The notes beneath the pieces are model-generated. The model saw nothing but the letters and a program-made list of their open reading frames with translations, did not search any database and was not told where the DNA came from. Below, piece after piece: positions 1 through 8,031 of a stretch of 64,000 bases of DNA. The position numbers were made by a program, and so were the translations under genes. Origin of the DNA: Reichenbachiella ulvae (GTDB taxonomy: Bacteria > Bacteroidota > Bacteroidia > Cytophagales > Cyclobacteriaceae); NCBI RefSeq assembly GCF_025833875.1, contig NZ_JAOYOD010000001.1, positions 1,364,001 to 1,428,000 of the forward strand. Reading direction: 5' to 3'. Each line of letters begins with the position of its first letter. Within the stretch, counting starts at the first letter, position 1.

Positions 1-1
1 C

Positions 2-175
2 GCCATGACACTTTCTATCTATTTTTCTTTCGTGCCTTTTGTTACGGCTATATTGGCCTGGATTATTTTGAAGGAACATTTGTCAACAGCTGAAATCGCA
101 GGAATCTTACTTTGCTCTGCAGGCTTATTTCTTTATGCTTATAACGGCAGACAAAAAACAGCCAAATCCAGCTGA
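2..175 (+). CDS. EamA/DMT-family transporter, C-terminal fragment
   Basis: Only the last 57 codons are in the window; the gene begins to the left. The visible part has two hydrophobic helices separated by a short loop with a lysine and a glutamate (about residues 3-22 and 29-46 of the fragment), then a short basic tail ending in KSS. The pattern of an aromatic-rich helix, a WIIL..E..S..E turn and a final glycine-containing helix is typical of the last two helices of EamA (drug/metabolite transporter) proteins, which export small metabolites across the inner membrane. It converges with the TonB-receptor gene, 31 bp apart. The substrate cannot be told; another multi-helix permease is possible. 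Confidence 0.6.
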   Translation, partial: AMTLSIYFSFVPFVTAILAWIILKEHLSTAEIAGILLCSAGLFLYAYNGRQKTAKSS

Positions 176-206
176 CTTTTCCAATAATCAGTTTAAAATT
201 AATGGA

Positions 207-2561
207 TTAAAACTTGGCTATCAGGCGAACATTAAGAAACCGAGCCGAAAGCGCGTTAGGGACTGCAAAAGTGTTGTTGCTCACATCTTTGATCCAGGTA
301 TAAGTCAAAGCATTATCCGTACCCAACAAGTTAAGCACTTCAGCTCCAAGCCAAAGAGATTTGGGGAGCCAGGCCTTCTTTTGCTGAAACTCGAAGCTTT
401 TCGAGAACCCAATATCTACCCTGGTGTAGTGATCTCCATCGAATACATTGCGATTGTCATCATCACCTGAAGGTCCGAAAGGTAAGCCGCTTCCAAACTG
501 CAAACTCAAATCTACTTTGACGCTAGGATCGTTCGGGATGTGATCCTGAAAGAAGATCCCTAGATGCAGCCGCTGATCCATGGGTCTGCGTCTATATCCA
601 TTTCCGTTGAATAGATTTTCTTCGGTTTTGAGATAGCCAAAACTAAACCAGGATTCCGTCCCTTCTATAAATTCGCCATGCATCCGGAAATCAAAACCAT
701 AGGCATAGGCTTTGGCCTGATTGGTAGCAAAGTATCTGATCTTTACATTTTCGATATCGTATGGATTGATATTCCACATGTATTTATAGAACCCTTCGGT
801 AGACAAAAGGAAGGGCCTTCCCCATATAAACATATGCCTGTCCCAACCTAAAAGTGTATGTACAGATTCCTGTGCTTTCACATTTTCGTTGATTTGCCCT
901 TGTCTATTTCTTAATTCACGATAAAAGGGATGCTGGGAGTAAATCCCAGCTGAGGCCCGGACAGTATTCCTTCTTTCATGTCCAAACTCATAAGCATACT
1001 GGGCCCGTGGACTCACTAAGGTCTGACCACTGTAGGTCCAATGGTTCGCTCTGACTCCCACGTTCAGTCGATGGCTTTTGTCCTGACTATGAATCAACAG
1101 CTGGACATAGCCGGCTACCTTGTCCGAACTAATGGAAGCTTTACTATCCAGCACCTCTGTGATGGTAACATAGTCCGCAGAATCGATGAACTCATATTCA
1201 TCCAATCGATCGTCGATCATCTCATGATCCCAGCTCATCCCAAACTGCAGCAGTTGCTCTCCTACTTTCAATTCATTCTTCTGCTCTGCGCTGACAATGG
1301 TTGCCTTGAGTTGATTTCGACCATAGTTGTAGTTGGTTCCTACTCCCAAAGTATTTACACATTCGTTGAAACGGTTGGATCCGAAATTGGTATTGACATC
1401 ACACAGCAGATAGCCCGCTTCTACCTCATAGTTTTCCTTTTCAAAGGATCGCACGCCTGACAAAGAAAGTGTAGACCTCAGTCGTTCAGAAAACTGGTGG
1501 GTAAGAATCAAGCCTGCCTGTGTAGTTATATAATCTAATTTTTCTCTCCCATCAAAGGCAATATTCAATCGATAAGAAGCCTGGAGATTACCAAAATCTG
1601 TGGTTTGTCTTTCTGGAATGGTTTCATAATTATTGATAGCCGTTGAGATCAATAGACCCAACTTGGTTTTCTCACCCAATCGCTTGGTTATGAATGATTG
1701 GACATCCGTAAACCTGGGTAAATACTCTCCTTGAGTCTCCAGCGTCCCTAGCAGATACTTGGTGTTCTTATGCCTGGCACTAAAGGTATAATTCAATCCT
1801 CCATTCTTAGACACGCCTCCAAAATACACACTACCTCCCAGCAAGCTAAGGTTAATACTCGCCTCGTTTTTTTCTGGCTCTTTGTAGTTGACCCGAAGCA
1901 CCGAGCTGAGCTTATCACCATAGGCTGACTCCCAGCCACCTGCCGAAAACTCCACCTTACTTACCAAGTCCATATTAATGAAACTCAAACCTTCCTGACG
2001 ACCGGCACTGATGATTTGTGGTCGATAGATTTTAATTCCATTGACATAAACCAGGTTCTCGTCGTAGTTTCCTCCCCTAACCGAATAGGTAGAAGAAAAC
2101 TCATTATTGCTACTCACACCAGGCAATGTGCTAAGCACTTTGGTGAAATCCCCCGTGGCTGAAGGCAGATTGTAAATCGCTCTGGGGTCAATACGAATGG
2201 TAGTCAAATCATCTCTGTAAGTCTGACCAGTCACACGGACATCTTTAAGGTAAGACGTTTTGTAATCCATGCGAATGGTCAAATCCTTGTCACCATTCAT
2301 CTCCATTATTTCCTGGCGCTGCTGAAACTGCAAATGAAATATGCTGAGAAAATGCCTACCTGCGATGAGATCCGCTGACCAAAACCCATCAGAATCGCTG
2401 ACCTTCAGAATCGAATCAGGCATGATGATCACCTGCGCATCGGATATAGGATCGCCCACCGAATCGATCAAATGAACATTGAGTTGATAGCTGCTTTGTG
2501 CGTATGAGCTATGGTTGGATAGAAATGATAGTAACAGTAAAGTGGCTAAGAGATATCGCAT
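207..2561 (-). CDS. TonB-dependent outer-membrane receptor with CarboxypepD_reg-like domain
   Basis: Outer-membrane beta-barrel transporter of 784 residues. Residues 1-21 form a signal peptide ending in YAQ. About 25-105 is a carboxypeptidase-regulatory-like beta-sandwich (GDPISDAQVII...DGFWSADL), common in Bacteroidota receptors. About 105-230 is the plug, with SVRGGNYDENLVYVNGI and the AGGWESAYGDKLSSVLRV segment. The rest is barrel, ending in an aromatic residue (LIAKF). No SusD partner lies next to it, so it is not an obvious SusC glycan system. It is the last gene of a leftward run (mnmA, lipoprotein, subtilase, receptor), 40 bp after the detached T9SS domain. The substrate is unknown; neighbours suggest peptide or general scavenging only weakly. 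Confidence 0.85.
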   Translation of the reverse strand: MRYLLATLLLLSFLSNHSSYAQSSYQLNVHLIDSVGDPISDAQVIIMPDSILKVSDSDGFWSADLIAGRHFLSIFHLQFQQRQEIMEMNGDKDLTIRMDYKTSYLKDVRVTGQTYRDDLTTIRIDPRAIYNLPSATGDFTKVLSTLPGVSSNNEFSSTYSVRGGNYDENLVYVNGIKIYRPQIISAGRQEGLSFINMDLVSKVEFSAGGWESAYGDKLSSVLRVNYKEPEKNEASINLSLLGGSVYFGGVSKNGGLNYTFSARHKNTKYLLGTLETQGEYLPRFTDVQSFITKRLGEKTKLGLLISTAINNYETIPERQTTDFGNLQASYRLNIAFDGREKLDYITTQAGLILTHQFSERLRSTLSLSGVRSFEKENYEVEAGYLLCDVNTNFGSNRFNECVNTLGVGTNYNYGRNQLKATIVSAEQKNELKVGEQLLQFGMSWDHEMIDDRLDEYEFIDSADYVTITEVLDSKASISSDKVAGYVQLLIHSQDKSHRLNVGVRANHWTYSGQTLVSPRAQYAYEFGHERRNTVRASAGIYSQHPFYRELRNRQGQINENVKAQESVHTLLGWDRHMFIWGRPFLLSTEGFYKYMWNINPYDIENVKIRYFATNQAKAYAYGFDFRMHGEFIEGTESWFSFGYLKTEENLFNGNGYRRRPMDQRLHLGIFFQDHIPNDPSVKVDLSLQFGSGLPFGPSGDDDNRNVFDGDHYTRVDIGFSKSFEFQQKKAWLPKSLWLGAEVLNLLGTDNALTYTWIKDVSNNTFAVPNALSARFLNVRLIAKF

Positions 2562-2601
2562 ACTTTGGCTTATCAGCCCTGCAATTTAGTAGTAGGATGA
2601 A

Positions 2602-2862
2602 TCAGTACCTAAGCAATTTTACATTTTTCACCTGATCACCCGAAACCAGATTGAGAATGTAGATTCCTTTGCTATCTCCTGGGAATTCCAGCGTCATCAC
2701 ATCTCCTTTTTTCACTTTTTCTTGATAGGCGTTCACGATTAGCTTGCCATTGGGATCATAAAGTTTCATTCGTAGATCCTTTCTGGCATATTCTTTTTCG
2801 ACCTGAACTGAGAACGTAATTTCCCTCGAATGGATTTGGGAAGACGGTAAAGGATTCATCAA
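2602..2862 (-). pseudogene. Detached T9SS C-terminal sorting domain of the adjacent S8 peptidase (frameshift remnant)
   Basis: This 86-codon frame continues the subtilase upstream, which leaves its frame near 2818-2824. From about residue 14 the text reads as a type A T9SS sorting domain: ITFSVQVEKEY, then LYDPNGKLIVNAYQEKV, GIYILNLVSGDQ and a final KNVKLLRY. Joining it after FTVFPNPFEGN of the upstream frame restores a standard PNPFxGN...KLLRY tail, so one base seems to be missing in the short AAATT run. The start Met at 2862 lies in the wrong-frame part and is unlikely to be used. In the family this tail targets the protein for export by the type IX system and surface anchoring. A sequencing or assembly error is as likely as a true mutation. 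Confidence 0.7.
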
Positions 2863-4255
2863 ACATCGCCTTTACACTCAAAACTGAGTCGTTGATCAAC
2901 CTTCGATAGTTTGGAAGACCGTAACCTGTTTCATTGTTGGGTAGATTGGAGTGATCGCCAATCTCGAGTAGCAACTCCTTAATCTCCAGGTTGGTAAGCT
3001 CGGGAAATTGCTGCCACATGCCTGCCACCAAACCCGTGATCAAAGGAGCAGAAAAGCTCGTCCCACTGCTGGTACCGATGGTGTTATTCTTATGATAGAC
3101 AGCCACGCTACTACCAAGGGCTACTACGTCAGGTTTGACTCGTCCATCAGCCGTCGGGCCAAAAGAACTGAAATTCAATTTTTCATTGAGGCTATTGACA
3201 GCTCCTACTGCGATTACATGCTCGGAATCTGAAGGCATGGTAATGTACTTCCAAGTGGTACTGCGGCCTTCATTTCCAGCGCTTGAGACGACCAATATGC
3301 CTCGTTCTGTTGCCAGATTGGCCGCTCGTGTAATGACAGATGTCAGACCATCTGCATCTTCTTCATAGCTGTAGTCCATTCGATCGTCATTGAAATCGAA
3401 ATAGCCCAAAGACGAGGAAATAATATCTACCCCTACACTATCTGCCCGCTCTGCAGCGAGCAGCCAATTGTATTCTTCTATTCTATATTCAAAATTACCG
3501 TTATCGCTCACATCTTCTGTGACATACAAACTGATATCGGCACCATAGCCCGTTCCTATCAGCGTCTCTTTATAATTAGATACTATGCAGCTCATCGCAT
3601 TGGTACCATGGTCATCGTAATTGAAAACATTGTCACTGTTGGCAGTAAAATCCATTCGATCGATCAGACGATCATTGTTGAAGACATCCTTGAACACGGC
3701 CGTTTGATTAGCAGCTTCAAAACCTCCATCGAAAACTGCCACATGAATCCCCGCTCCGTTATAGCCCTGATCGTGCATGGTATGTACACCCAACATTTCG
3801 ATCTGAATCTGTGAATTAGATGAAATGATACTGGGCTCTAATGGTGAAAAGTTGACATCTGTCACTTCCTTTACTGGATTCAGTCTGACACCCGGAGCGA
3901 TATACTCATAGCTGAGAATATAAGATGTCGCCACTATAGATTCCAAATCCACTGAATCGGCTTCTACCAGAGCAGCATTGAACCAGCGAGAGCTGTAATA
4001 GGGAGTGATATTGTATTTGACAAGTGAGTCTAGATAGTTGGCATTGACAGGTAAATCTTCTTCGGTCACAGATTGACCTGACTTATTTCTTCGATCTAGT
4101 GCTTTTTGAGAAAGGAATTCTAAAGGAGCATCTATGGAATAAGGACTATCTGCTTTATCCGCAAAGAAAACCATAAAACGATGTTTCTCTGCAGAAGCCT
4201 CCAGCACCATGCCCAACGCCATGCCCAAAAATAATAACCTAATCCCTTTGCCCAT
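2756..4255 (-). CDS. S8 subtilisin-like serine peptidase (main frame)
   Basis: Secreted serine protease. The first 22 residues are a signal peptide (LLFLGMALGMVLEASA). The catalytic triad is visible: Asp176 in VAVFDGGFE, His216 in DDHGTNAM and Ser400 in GTSFSAP, with the oxyanion region SSAGNEGR in between. The N-terminal propeptide-like part is about residues 23-150. The frame reaches FTVFPNPFEGN, the start of a T9SS sorting domain, and then runs about 20 residues out of phase to a stop. The correct tail lies in the next frame (2602-2862). The start overlaps the upstream lipoprotein gene by 17 bp, so translation is probably coupled. If the frameshift is real, the enzyme would keep its catalytic domain but lose its T9SS sorting signal. 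Confidence 0.85.
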   Translation of the reverse strand: MGKGIRLLFLGMALGMVLEASAEKHRFMVFFADKADSPYSIDAPLEFLSQKALDRRNKSGQSVTEEDLPVNANYLDSLVKYNITPYYSSRWFNAALVEADSVDLESIVATSYILSYEYIAPGVRLNPVKEVTDVNFSPLEPSIISSNSQIQIEMLGVHTMHDQGYNGAGIHVAVFDGGFEAANQTAVFKDVFNNDRLIDRMDFTANSDNVFNYDDHGTNAMSCIVSNYKETLIGTGYGADISLYVTEDVSDNGNFEYRIEEYNWLLAAERADSVGVDIISSSLGYFDFNDDRMDYSYEEDADGLTSVITRAANLATERGILVVSSAGNEGRSTTWKYITMPSDSEHVIAVGAVNSLNEKLNFSSFGPTADGRVKPDVVALGSSVAVYHKNNTIGTSSGTSFSAPLITGLVAGMWQQFPELTNLEIKELLLEIGDHSNLPNNETGYGLPNYRRLINDSVLSVKAMFDESFTVFPNPFEGNYVLSSGRKRICQKGSTNETL

Positions 4256-4928
4256 ACGATATCAATACCTGCTTCAGGTCTCTCCCTGAAACTATTTTGT
4301 TAGGATCTACCTGCCCATCTTCCTGAAAATAAGCCCAGACATGCATCTCCTTATAAATCAAACCTGCATGAGGTGCATAAACCTCGAAACGATCATCCCT
4401 ACCTACCGAGTCAAATCCTTCATCACTATGAATGACTCTAATGGTTTGCGTATAGCTCTGATCTGCCAAGGTAGTATCCGAACGCTGATCCGCATATCTA
4501 TAGTATTCTGCACTTCGGCTATTGAAAACATTAGCATCCCACTCTGATCCCTCATCGATAGGAAACACCAACTTCACAAATGAAACATTGTTTTCATTGG
4601 CTACTACCTTGTTTAAAGATACTGAGGTATTCCAAATAGAATCGAGTTTCCACTCTGAATTTTCATCCAAACGTCTCGAACGATGAATCGTATATTGAAC
4701 CTCCCCTGATGATAGCATTACAGAATCGACTGCTTCTACCCTTAATTGATAGTTTTCGGTTTCAGGACCGATCAAATAGTAGTTGGTTTCTTCTACCTCA
4801 TAGATATGAAACTGGCCCACCTGAATCGGGAAATAATGTGTGCCCAATCTTTCAGAATCAGGCATTACCTCCGACTCACAAGCCCAGAAAAGGACCAACG
4901 ATATGAGGCAGAAACTAAACTGCCGCAT
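4239..4928 (-). CDS. Hypothetical lipoprotein
   Basis: A 229-residue protein with a lipoprotein leader: MRQFSFCLISLVLFWAC, the Cys at 17 being the likely lipidation site. The mature part is rich in beta-strand-like alternation (YFPIQVGQFHIYEVEETNYY, QYTIHRSRRL) and contains no motif I can assign. It overlaps mnmA by 14 bp at its start and the subtilase by 17 bp at its end, so the three genes very likely share a transcript. Its place before a secreted protease and a receptor suggests an envelope role, but this is inference from position only. Function not recognised. Confidence 0.75.
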   Translation of the reverse strand: MRQFSFCLISLVLFWACESEVMPDSERLGTHYFPIQVGQFHIYEVEETNYYLIGPETENYQLRVEAVDSVMLSSGEVQYTIHRSRRLDENSEWKLDSIWNTSVSLNKVVANENNVSFVKLVFPIDEGSEWDANVFNSRSAEYYRYADQRSDTTLADQSYTQTIRVIHSDEGFDSVGRDDRFEVYAPHAGLIYKEMHVWAYFQEDGQVDPNKIVSGRDLKQVLISYGQRD

Positions 4929-6033
4929 GTTGTTTTTGATGAAAGCTCGACTTGATCCAGCCCCCTCCTATTACGTCATTGCCTTCGTAGAATACAGCTG
5001 CCTGGCCTGGTGCGATGGCACTTACACCTTTGCCAAAATACACTTTCATGATGTCGCCTACTTGTTCGATTACTGCAGGCGTTCCTGGATCGTTGTAGCG
5101 TACCTTGGTAACTGTATCTAGTCGTTCGCCGAGATCGGCATATTTGCCCATGATCAACTGGTCTACATACATACCATCTCTCGATAGCTCGTCGAATGTA
5201 CCCAGCACCACACGGTTCTTTTCTTTTTGTATTTCTGTCACATAGACTGGGAAGCCTAATGCAATACCCAAGCCTTTTCTTTGCCCCACTGTATAGAAGG
5301 GATAGCCCTCGTGATTACCTACTACAGTACCGTCCTCTAGTACGAACTCTCCTCCAGCTACTTGCTCTTCCAGACCGTCTACCCTTCTTTTTAGAAATCC
5401 TCGGTAATCATTGTCAGGCACAAAGCAGATTTCGTATGACTCAGATTTGTTAACCAAATCGGTAAAGCCACGCTCGATGGCCATCTCTCTGATTTCGGTT
5501 TTCCTCAGATGTCCCAATGGCAAAATGGTACGAGACAGACTTTCCTGAGACACGCCCCACAAGGCATAGGATTGATCTTTGTTTTCATCAGCTCCTTTAG
5601 AAATCACATAGCGACCATTTTCCTCACGCACATTGGCATAGTGCCCTGTAGCGATGTAGTCACAGCCCAACTTATCGGCACGACGCAGCAGCGCATCCCA
5701 TTTGATGTGGGTATTGCAAAGTACGCATGGATTGGGGGTACGACCTTTCAGATATTCGTCAGTGAAATGATTGATCACATAATCACCAAACTCCTCTCTG
5801 ATATCCAGTATGTAATGGGGAAAACCTAAATCAACTGCAATGTTTCTCGCATCGTTGATCGAATCGAGGCTGCAACAGCCTGTTTCTTTTTTGCTACTAC
5901 CCGAAGACTGATAGTCCCAGGTTTTCATTGTCATTCCTATTACTTCATAGCCTTGCTCATGAAGCATGACTGCAGCCACTGAGCTATCTATACCGCCGCT
6001 CATGGCTACTAATACTCTTCCTTTTTTACTCAT
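4915..6033 (-). CDS. mnmA: tRNA-specific 2-thiouridylase MnmA
   Basis: Cytoplasmic ATP-dependent enzyme that thiolates U34 of Lys, Glu and Gln tRNAs. The PP-loop AMSGGIDSS lies at residues 10-18, and ATGHYANV near 128 is the conserved tRNA-binding and adenylation segment. The two catalytic cysteines are Cys103 (NPCVLCN) and Cys203 (YEICFVPD). The C-terminal part carries the usual VGQRKGLGIA beta-barrel segment. At 372 residues the length is normal for MnmA. It is first in a leftward overlapping run with a lipoprotein, a subtilase and a receptor, an unrelated company that probably reflects only shared transcription. The ATG at 6033 gives the family-standard N-terminus. Confidence 0.96.
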   Translation of the reverse strand: MSKKGRVLVAMSGGIDSSVAAVMLHEQGYEVIGMTMKTWDYQSSGSSKKETGCCSLDSINDARNIAVDLGFPHYILDIREEFGDYVINHFTDEYLKGRTPNPCVLCNTHIKWDALLRRADKLGCDYIATGHYANVREENGRYVISKGADENKDQSYALWGVSQESLSRTILPLGHLRKTEIREMAIERGFTDLVNKSESYEICFVPDNDYRGFLKRRVDGLEEQVAGGEFVLEDGTVVGNHEGYPFYTVGQRKGLGIALGFPVYVTEIQKEKNRVVLGTFDELSRDGMYVDQLIMGKYADLGERLDTVTKVRYNDPGTPAVIEQVGDIMKVYFGKGVSAIAPGQAAVFYEGNDVIGGGWIKSSFHQKQHAAV

Positions 6034-6228
6034 TCAGATGTTTAATTGCCAGGTTCACAGCCTGGTGTTCACATTTCATTAAGCTACAAAATTAATCCAA
6101 AGAGTTGAGATGATGAGAAAGATGACTGTCAAATGTGTCAAAAGGACATAAATGGTTGGATTGGGTGAGAATAAACATGTGAGTGGTTATTTATGATTCA
6201 ATTTTAGCTACAAATCATAAATCCATGC

Positions 6229-6756
6229 CTAACTTAAATTGGGATTTGTCAATGCAGTATTTCTGATTAAACTAGCTATTTCTTTCATAGGCTCTGAAGG
6301 TTCAGGATAATCTGATCTAAATACCAAAAGTTCCCACTTCCTACCATTCTTTGCTGTTGCTTGCAAGGTCATATGGTACTCCTTATTTGTCTCCTTATAC
6401 GCACTGGTATATTCTGAGATAAATTCTGAATCATAACTTATTTCAGAAATATCCATAAAATGACATGATTCATCACCTAAGAAAAGTCTCTTCTTGCTTG
6501 GGTTTAGGGCCAATGACTTTCTTTTCAATCTGTTTCTTATTGGAAAAGAGAAAAACCCAAAAACAATTGCACTTATTATGAGACCTACTAATGGAACGTG
6601 AAAAATCAAAACAAGTCCTGGACTCATCATAAAAACCATAATTGCAATCAATCCATAGGCTGTAGCCCTCGATGGTTTGAAGGATAAAACTTGATCAGTA
6701 GAGGATAAATAATATCCATTGTCTTGAATGGTTTCCTTAGCCTTTTTGGAAATCAT
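6229..6756 (-). CDS. Hypothetical two-helix membrane protein
   Basis: A 175-residue protein with two adjacent hydrophobic segments (about residues 33-72, ...LIAIMVFMMSPGLVLIF and VGLIISAIVFGFF), preceded by a soluble start and followed by a cytosolic-looking domain of about 100 residues with FIS..T.AYKETNKEYHM strands. This layout resembles small membrane proteins with a PH-like or split-barrel domain, but no motif fixes a family. It stands alone, leftward, between mnmA (195 bp away) and the thioredoxin-like gene. Function not recognised. Confidence 0.6.
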   Translation of the reverse strand: MISKKAKETIQDNGYYLSSTDQVLSFKPSRATAYGLIAIMVFMMSPGLVLIFHVPLVGLIISAIVFGFFSFPIRNRLKRKSLALNPSKKRLFLGDESCHFMDISEISYDSEFISEYTSAYKETNKEYHMTLQATAKNGRKWELLVFRSDYPEPSEPMKEIASLIRNTALTNPNLS

Positions 6757-6884
6757 GTTCAGAAATTAGGTAGAGGTTGTCATTTTAATACTTAAAGATA
6801 ACAAAGTCATACCCCATATATGCAATATCATTTGAATAAAGCCAGCTCATCTGAATTCAAGATTAAGACTTCTGAACTCTCTAG

Positions 6885-6926
6885 AAACCAAAATGGGTCG
6901 ACCGAGACTCAGCTCCATCGACCCAT
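6885..6926 (-). terminator. Intrinsic terminator of the thioredoxin-like gene
   Basis: A perfect 9-bp stem, ATGGGTCGA at 6893-6901 and TCGACCCAT at 6918-6926, with a 16-nt loop. Read leftward it is followed by a short T-rich run. It lies about 50 bp past the stop of the leftward thioredoxin-like gene. The T tract is short, so efficiency is uncertain. Confidence 0.5.
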
Positions 6927-6978
6927 CATTTATATCTATATACCATCAACTATTCGTTCATGGCTATTGTTGGAAGAC

Positions 6979-7296
6979 TTAGTTCAATTTGTTGAGCAAC
7001 TCTACGACTGCTTCTTCTTTGCTAGTAAAAATGGTTTCTTTGAACTCACCATTTTCTACGATCGCGAATGAAGGCAGGTTAGAAACGCCAGCTTTGGATC
7101 TTGCCTCAGGGTTGTGCTCGGCATTGATATTCAAAAAAGTTACATCCTGAAATCTCTCATCCTTAGCCAATCTCTTATACTTAGGATTGAAAAGCCTACA
7201 TGATCCACACCAGTCCGCATAGTACTTAATTACCACTTTAGAATTATTGGACAGTGTTGATGCCAAATCTTGATCTTTTACTTCTATTACTTCCAT
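6979..7296 (-). CDS. Thioredoxin-fold protein (CGSC active site)
   Basis: A small 105-residue thioredoxin-fold protein without a signal peptide, so cytoplasmic. The redox motif is WCGSC (Cys30, Cys33), differing from the classical CGPC by Ser in place of Pro, which normally shifts the redox potential. The cis-proline loop is seen as NLPSFAIV and the fold is otherwise complete. It is probably a thiol-disulfide reductase for an unknown partner; in Bacteroidota such CGSC proteins are common beside canonical TrxA. It is monocistronic, with a hairpin downstream, and divergent from the TrpF-like gene. Confidence 0.85.
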   Translation of the reverse strand: MEVIEVKDQDLASTLSNNSKVVIKYYADWCGSCRLFNPKYKRLAKDERFQDVTFLNINAEHNPEARSKAGVSNLPSFAIVENGEFKETIFTSKEEAVVELLNKLN

Positions 7297-7407
7297 TTCG
7301 TTTTTGTCTGAATTGTTATTGAATTACTACACAATTTTACGGCATAGTTCGACTGAATGATTTTGATTTGCATAAAATTATTTGATGGACCAATTGTCAA
7401 TATTGAT

Positions 7408-8013
7408 ATGAACTTGAAAACTTTTGTCAAAGTCGGTAACATTTCCAATCTCAGTGATGCGCGCTACTGCGCAGGCTTTGGCGTCAACATGCTGGGCTTC
7501 AACCTGGATCCTACTCAGGAAAATGTGGTGGCACTAGAAACTGCCAAAGAAATCATGGGATGGGTAGCCGGTGTAGATTTCGTTTTGGAGTTTGGATCAT
7601 TGCCATTGGAGCAAATCAAAGGAATCTTAAATGAAACAGATACAGGGGCAGCGCAGGTCAATTCACTTGAGACTGCAGAAGGATTAGCTGGCAGTACAGC
7701 TCAGATCCTGTTACAGTTGTCCGTGGATAGCGAATCACAACTGAGCCAATTACAAGAAGCCACTCAGTCTGACAAACTGGACTTGATCGTGATCCAATCC
7801 AACACTCCAGAGCTATTTGAGAAAATCGAAACAATAGTTAAAGGTAGTCAGGTTAAGGCTTTGAAGGGTTACGATGTAAGTGCGAACAATGTACTGAATG
7901 AAGGAGATTCCTTTGCTGGCATAGCCCTCTCAGGTAGTGAAGAAGAAAAACCAGGATTCAAGGATTATGATGAATTGGCAGATATCTTCGAAGTATTAGA
8001 AGTATTGGATTGA
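7408..8013 (+). CDS. TrpF-like (beta/alpha)-barrel protein lacking the catalytic Cys
   Basis: The N-terminus FVKVGNISNLSDARYCAGFGVNMLGF follows the start of phosphoribosylanthranilate isomerase (KICGIT..EDA..A...GAD.LGF), and later strands fit a short barrel (QVKALKGYDVSA near 166). The family's catalytic Cys in KICG is replaced: here the equivalent stretch is KVGN. So isomerase activity is doubtful and no other trp gene is nearby. I chose the ATG at 7408, which starts at MNLKTF; the longer frame from 7357 adds 17 residues outside the homology. The product is 201 residues, close to family size. The DUF3667 gene follows after 18 bp. Annotation as true TrpF would probably be wrong. Confidence 0.6.
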   Translation: MNLKTFVKVGNISNLSDARYCAGFGVNMLGFNLDPTQENVVALETAKEIMGWVAGVDFVLEFGSLPLEQIKGILNETDTGAAQVNSLETAEGLAGSTAQILLQLSVDSESQLSQLQEATQSDKLDLIVIQSNTPELFEKIETIVKGSQVKALKGYDVSANNVLNEGDSFAGIALSGSEEEKPGFKDYDELADIFEVLEVLD

Positions 8014-8031
8014 AAGTCGTAATTTGGCAAG

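Noticed and set aside
135..470. Open frame on the forward strand over the TonB receptor 3' end
   Set aside because: It lies antisense to the receptor's barrel codons and has no protein-like features.
1041..1460. 139-codon forward frame inside the TonB receptor gene
   Set aside because: Shadow frame antisense to a well supported gene; composition is not protein-like.
207..2561. SusC-type glycan receptor
   Set aside because: No SusD-like gene lies next to it; neighbours are a protease and tRNA modification.
4915..4928. Overlap of lipoprotein gene with mnmA as evidence of a wrong start
   Set aside because: The ATG at 4928 begins the lipoprotein leader exactly, and short overlaps are usual in this run.
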